Assembly: GCA_013399115.1 (NCBI GenBank)
Contig: VXAA01001942.1
Location: forward strand, 1,599-65,598
DNA length: 64,000 nt
Source of the DNA: Anseranas semipalmata
Lineage: Eukaryota; Chordata; Aves; Anseriformes; Anseranatidae
Direction of reading: 5' to 3'
Position 1 is the stretch's first letter; each line of letters begins with the position of its first letter. This document shows positions 61,701 to 64,000 of the stretch, piece after piece. A model generated the notes under the pieces. That model was not told the DNA's origin and searched no databases. It worked only from the letters and a program-made list of their open reading frames with translations. The position numbers and the translations under genes were made by a program.

Positions 61701-64000
61701 TTTACGAGTATTTTGTGGATTAAATTTGAAACTGGCCATTTCTCTATCTGGATGATAAAGGGAAGAAAGGGTGCTCTTACTACTTAGTGTAGTTTGGTTT
61801 TGTTATCCTCAAGGGATTCTTCATTTCAAAAGCAAACTATACAATACAGGTGCAAAAAATCAGTTTAGACCTACAAAAACCTTCAGCTGAGCTACTCTGA
61901 CTAGTTTATCACTGAACCTCTGCAAACTTTATCCTCCTCCAAAAGGCAGTTACTAGTTAGTCAGAGCTTTGTTACTCTCATACATTCCATCCTCCCTGTG
62001 AAGCCGAAAATGTTGCAGGCTTCAAAACAGACCCTGGCAGCCACAGCACTCTTTCCCATCCCCAGTATGTATCTCACATTAATAGCTTCCTATCATCGCC
62101 TGTTAGGATCACATCTCATTAGTATTCCTTTTCACTGATATGGGATGAATGGAGCTAATAATATTTCACGTCAGCTAGAAAGGAATCTTAATTAAATGTG
62201 ATGGGTAACTGCTAATACAATATGATAAGCCTCCCGGATAAGCACACTACATAATTTCTCTATTTTTCAGAATCCTTTAAATATTTTCCAAGGAGAAGAT
62301 GGAGGTGACATTGTGCAGACTCCCCACATTCATTCTCCTACTGCTTGGCTCTTTCAGAAGGAGAAGTATAAGCAAGTTTCACAGTTCAAGGACTTTTTCT
62401 TGGGCTCTAAGTAAATCCAGATATTATGATAATGTATGGTCTTCTGGGCCTTTAAACCTTTACAGAAGATTATTTTGGTACTGATGAGATGAACCCAGTA
62501 TGACTGCCCTGGGAGCTGTGAGTCTGGACCTACCATATCATGGCTATAGGCCTTCTACCTGTTTGCACTTCCCTGCAGCCAAAGGTGTCCTCTCTTAATT
62601 GAGAGGACAGTACCTGCTTGAACCATATGATGAACGCATGATGAATACTATGATGAACACATCAACAGATGCATGTCTGTATAATCCTGCTGAATTTAAT
62701 AGATCTGCATGACGTTCTACTCTGGCTGTTGACAGCCAATTTAAATGCATTTATGAACCTCCTAATTTGTTCAATGCTTTATTCTACCTGGTCACATACA
62801 TTGAAATCGCAAACTGCTAGGTGATGTGCTGTAAAGGACATATAATGATGAAACAAAATACATTCAACAACGATTACTTGAGGGGGCAATAATGCACAAT
62901 TACATGCACGGAATATTAAGATATGGTTATCTAAGTAAATTTGAGATCAAAGTTGGCAGCTGCTTGAATTGGAAGGCACCACATTGCAACAGTCATTTTA
63001 AGAAAAGTTGCTGATCCCTTCCATCACTGTCTCTAGGACTATACTTCCTCAAATATTCATCAGATGGTAATATAAAGTCTTGGAGGCTTAACACTTATTC
63101 TGTAAATGATTATACATATATAAAAGTGGGTAGAGTCATCTCTGTTAATGTTTGATTCCTGTAACCTTTTCAGAATAGAACCCTCATAATCCCAGTTAAT
63201 AAATGACCTACTTTATATTTTAATTGTTTAGATTTTAATTTTATAGCCCCACTCATGCTTTAAGCCAAGAATTGTTCTTTCAATGGAACAATTGGAGAAA
63301 TGCGTCAGGCTTTTCCTCCCACAGAAAATGATGCTGTATATTATACTAATGAATCCCTCATTTGCTAATGAACTCTCTGTCAAGAAAGGCATTGCTGAAA
63401 CCATTTTAGCAACATATCAGAAAGTTTTTCATATAATATGCTTGCCGTTTCACTTGTCTGACGGAAATATTAAAGTGGAAGAACTGGCTTGAAATGAACA
63501 TGAAGATCAAATCTGGGAAATGAATGATTACACATTAAGTATAATGATTGTACAATAGATGTCTGAGAGCAAAGTAAGGAAAATGAACTTTATTTCTATA
63601 TTATTGCTTAAAGGAGGCTGACTTTGAAAAAAAAATCTTGTCCTGATTAAATTTTAGAAAATTCCTATTTCTTATAGCTATGATTCTTCTAAATCAGAAG
63701 TCAGTGAGATAATTAATCACAGACTGTATCTTGATTGATAGCGTAGTTACTTTCATTCCAGGAAATGTGTCACATGTCCGGGTAACTAGGACAAGCTGAC
63801 AAAGAATAAAGACATTTAAAAGCTCTTAACAGTTATGGAGGCTAAAAGGTGATAATATTGAATCCTTCACATGAAAAGGAATTTTAAATTACCATCTGGT
63901 AGGATCTACATGTAGAAAAATTTTAAACACTTTTAAAACTGAATTAACCTTTAAACTTTTGTTTTCCCATTGTAACTGTGTGTATACACACACTTGAATA
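58798..64000. other. PCDHA last intron, part 2 (no exon found)
   Basis: Non-coding by inspection. The part at 58,960-59,200 is GC-rich; the remainder is AT-rich. Holds two neighbouring perfect hairpins at 59,453-59,503. Open frames up to 89 codons show no domains. The DNA at 61,990-62,260 and 62,820-63,000 has the motif-dense texture of conserved non-coding DNA, but conservation cannot be tested here. Confidence 0.55.
59453..59503. repeat. Two adjacent perfect inverted repeats
   Basis: First: GTGACTGT (59,453-59,460) with ACAGTCAC (59,470-59,477). An overlapping alternative pairs AGTGTGA (59,461-59,467) with TCACACT (59,474-59,480). Second: ACAATTTAC (59,483-59,491), loop CTT, GTAAATTGT (59,495-59,503). 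All arms are exact. Confidence 0.9.

Noticed and set aside
50240..64000. Alpha constant exons 1 and 2
   Set aside because: Looked for the conserved coding motifs (such as PNPDWRYSASLRAG and VHLEEAGILRAGPGG) on the minus strand; none found, so they lie outside the window.
50240..64000. CTCF sites of HS5-1 in the alpha intron
   Set aside because: Candidates near 50,530, 51,770, 54,985, 59,110 and 60,730 each miss several core positions; none was convincing by eye.

Overview
The window looks like avian nuclear DNA. It is AT-rich, intron-poor DNA with few repeats, and almost every interspersed repeat is a CR1 LINE carrying the typical bird 3' end (catagaatcatagaatgg when read from the reverse side). 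The only genes I can support belong to the clustered protocadherin locus, and all are on the minus strand. The species cannot be told from this sequence.

Layout, read in the direction of transcription (high to low coordinates). From 64,000 down to 50,219 I see only non-coding DNA. This should be the intron before the last alpha constant exon. At 50,218-49,908 lies the last constant exon of the protocadherin-alpha cluster (PCDHA), ending in a stop and followed by a likely 3' UTR. From about 48.7 kb to 8 kb there are roughly 40 kb without recognisable exons, containing CR1 copies, microsatellites and small CpG-rich patches. At 7,585-5,210 there is one complete protocadherin variable exon. At 2,003-1 there is a second, cut off by the window edge just after its sixth cadherin repeat. 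Each has its own promoter region.

How it works: each variable exon supplies a signal peptide, six cadherin repeats (EC1-EC6), a membrane span and a short cytoplasmic tail. Alpha and gamma variable exons are spliced to a shared set of constant exons; beta genes are unspliced. Both variable exons here lie downstream of the alpha terminator, so they cannot use the alpha constant exons. Their protein sequence resembles the beta type, but the complete one ends in a good splice donor, as in gamma genes.

The most interesting points are: a near-identical ~449-bp block shared by the EC5/EC6 parts of the two variable exons, suggesting recent gene conversion; the mixed beta/gamma character of the complete exon; a CTCF/CSE-like promoter element upstream of the partial exon; and a candidate regulatory stretch in the alpha intron, where mammals carry the HS5-1 enhancer. 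I found no convincing wholly new system.
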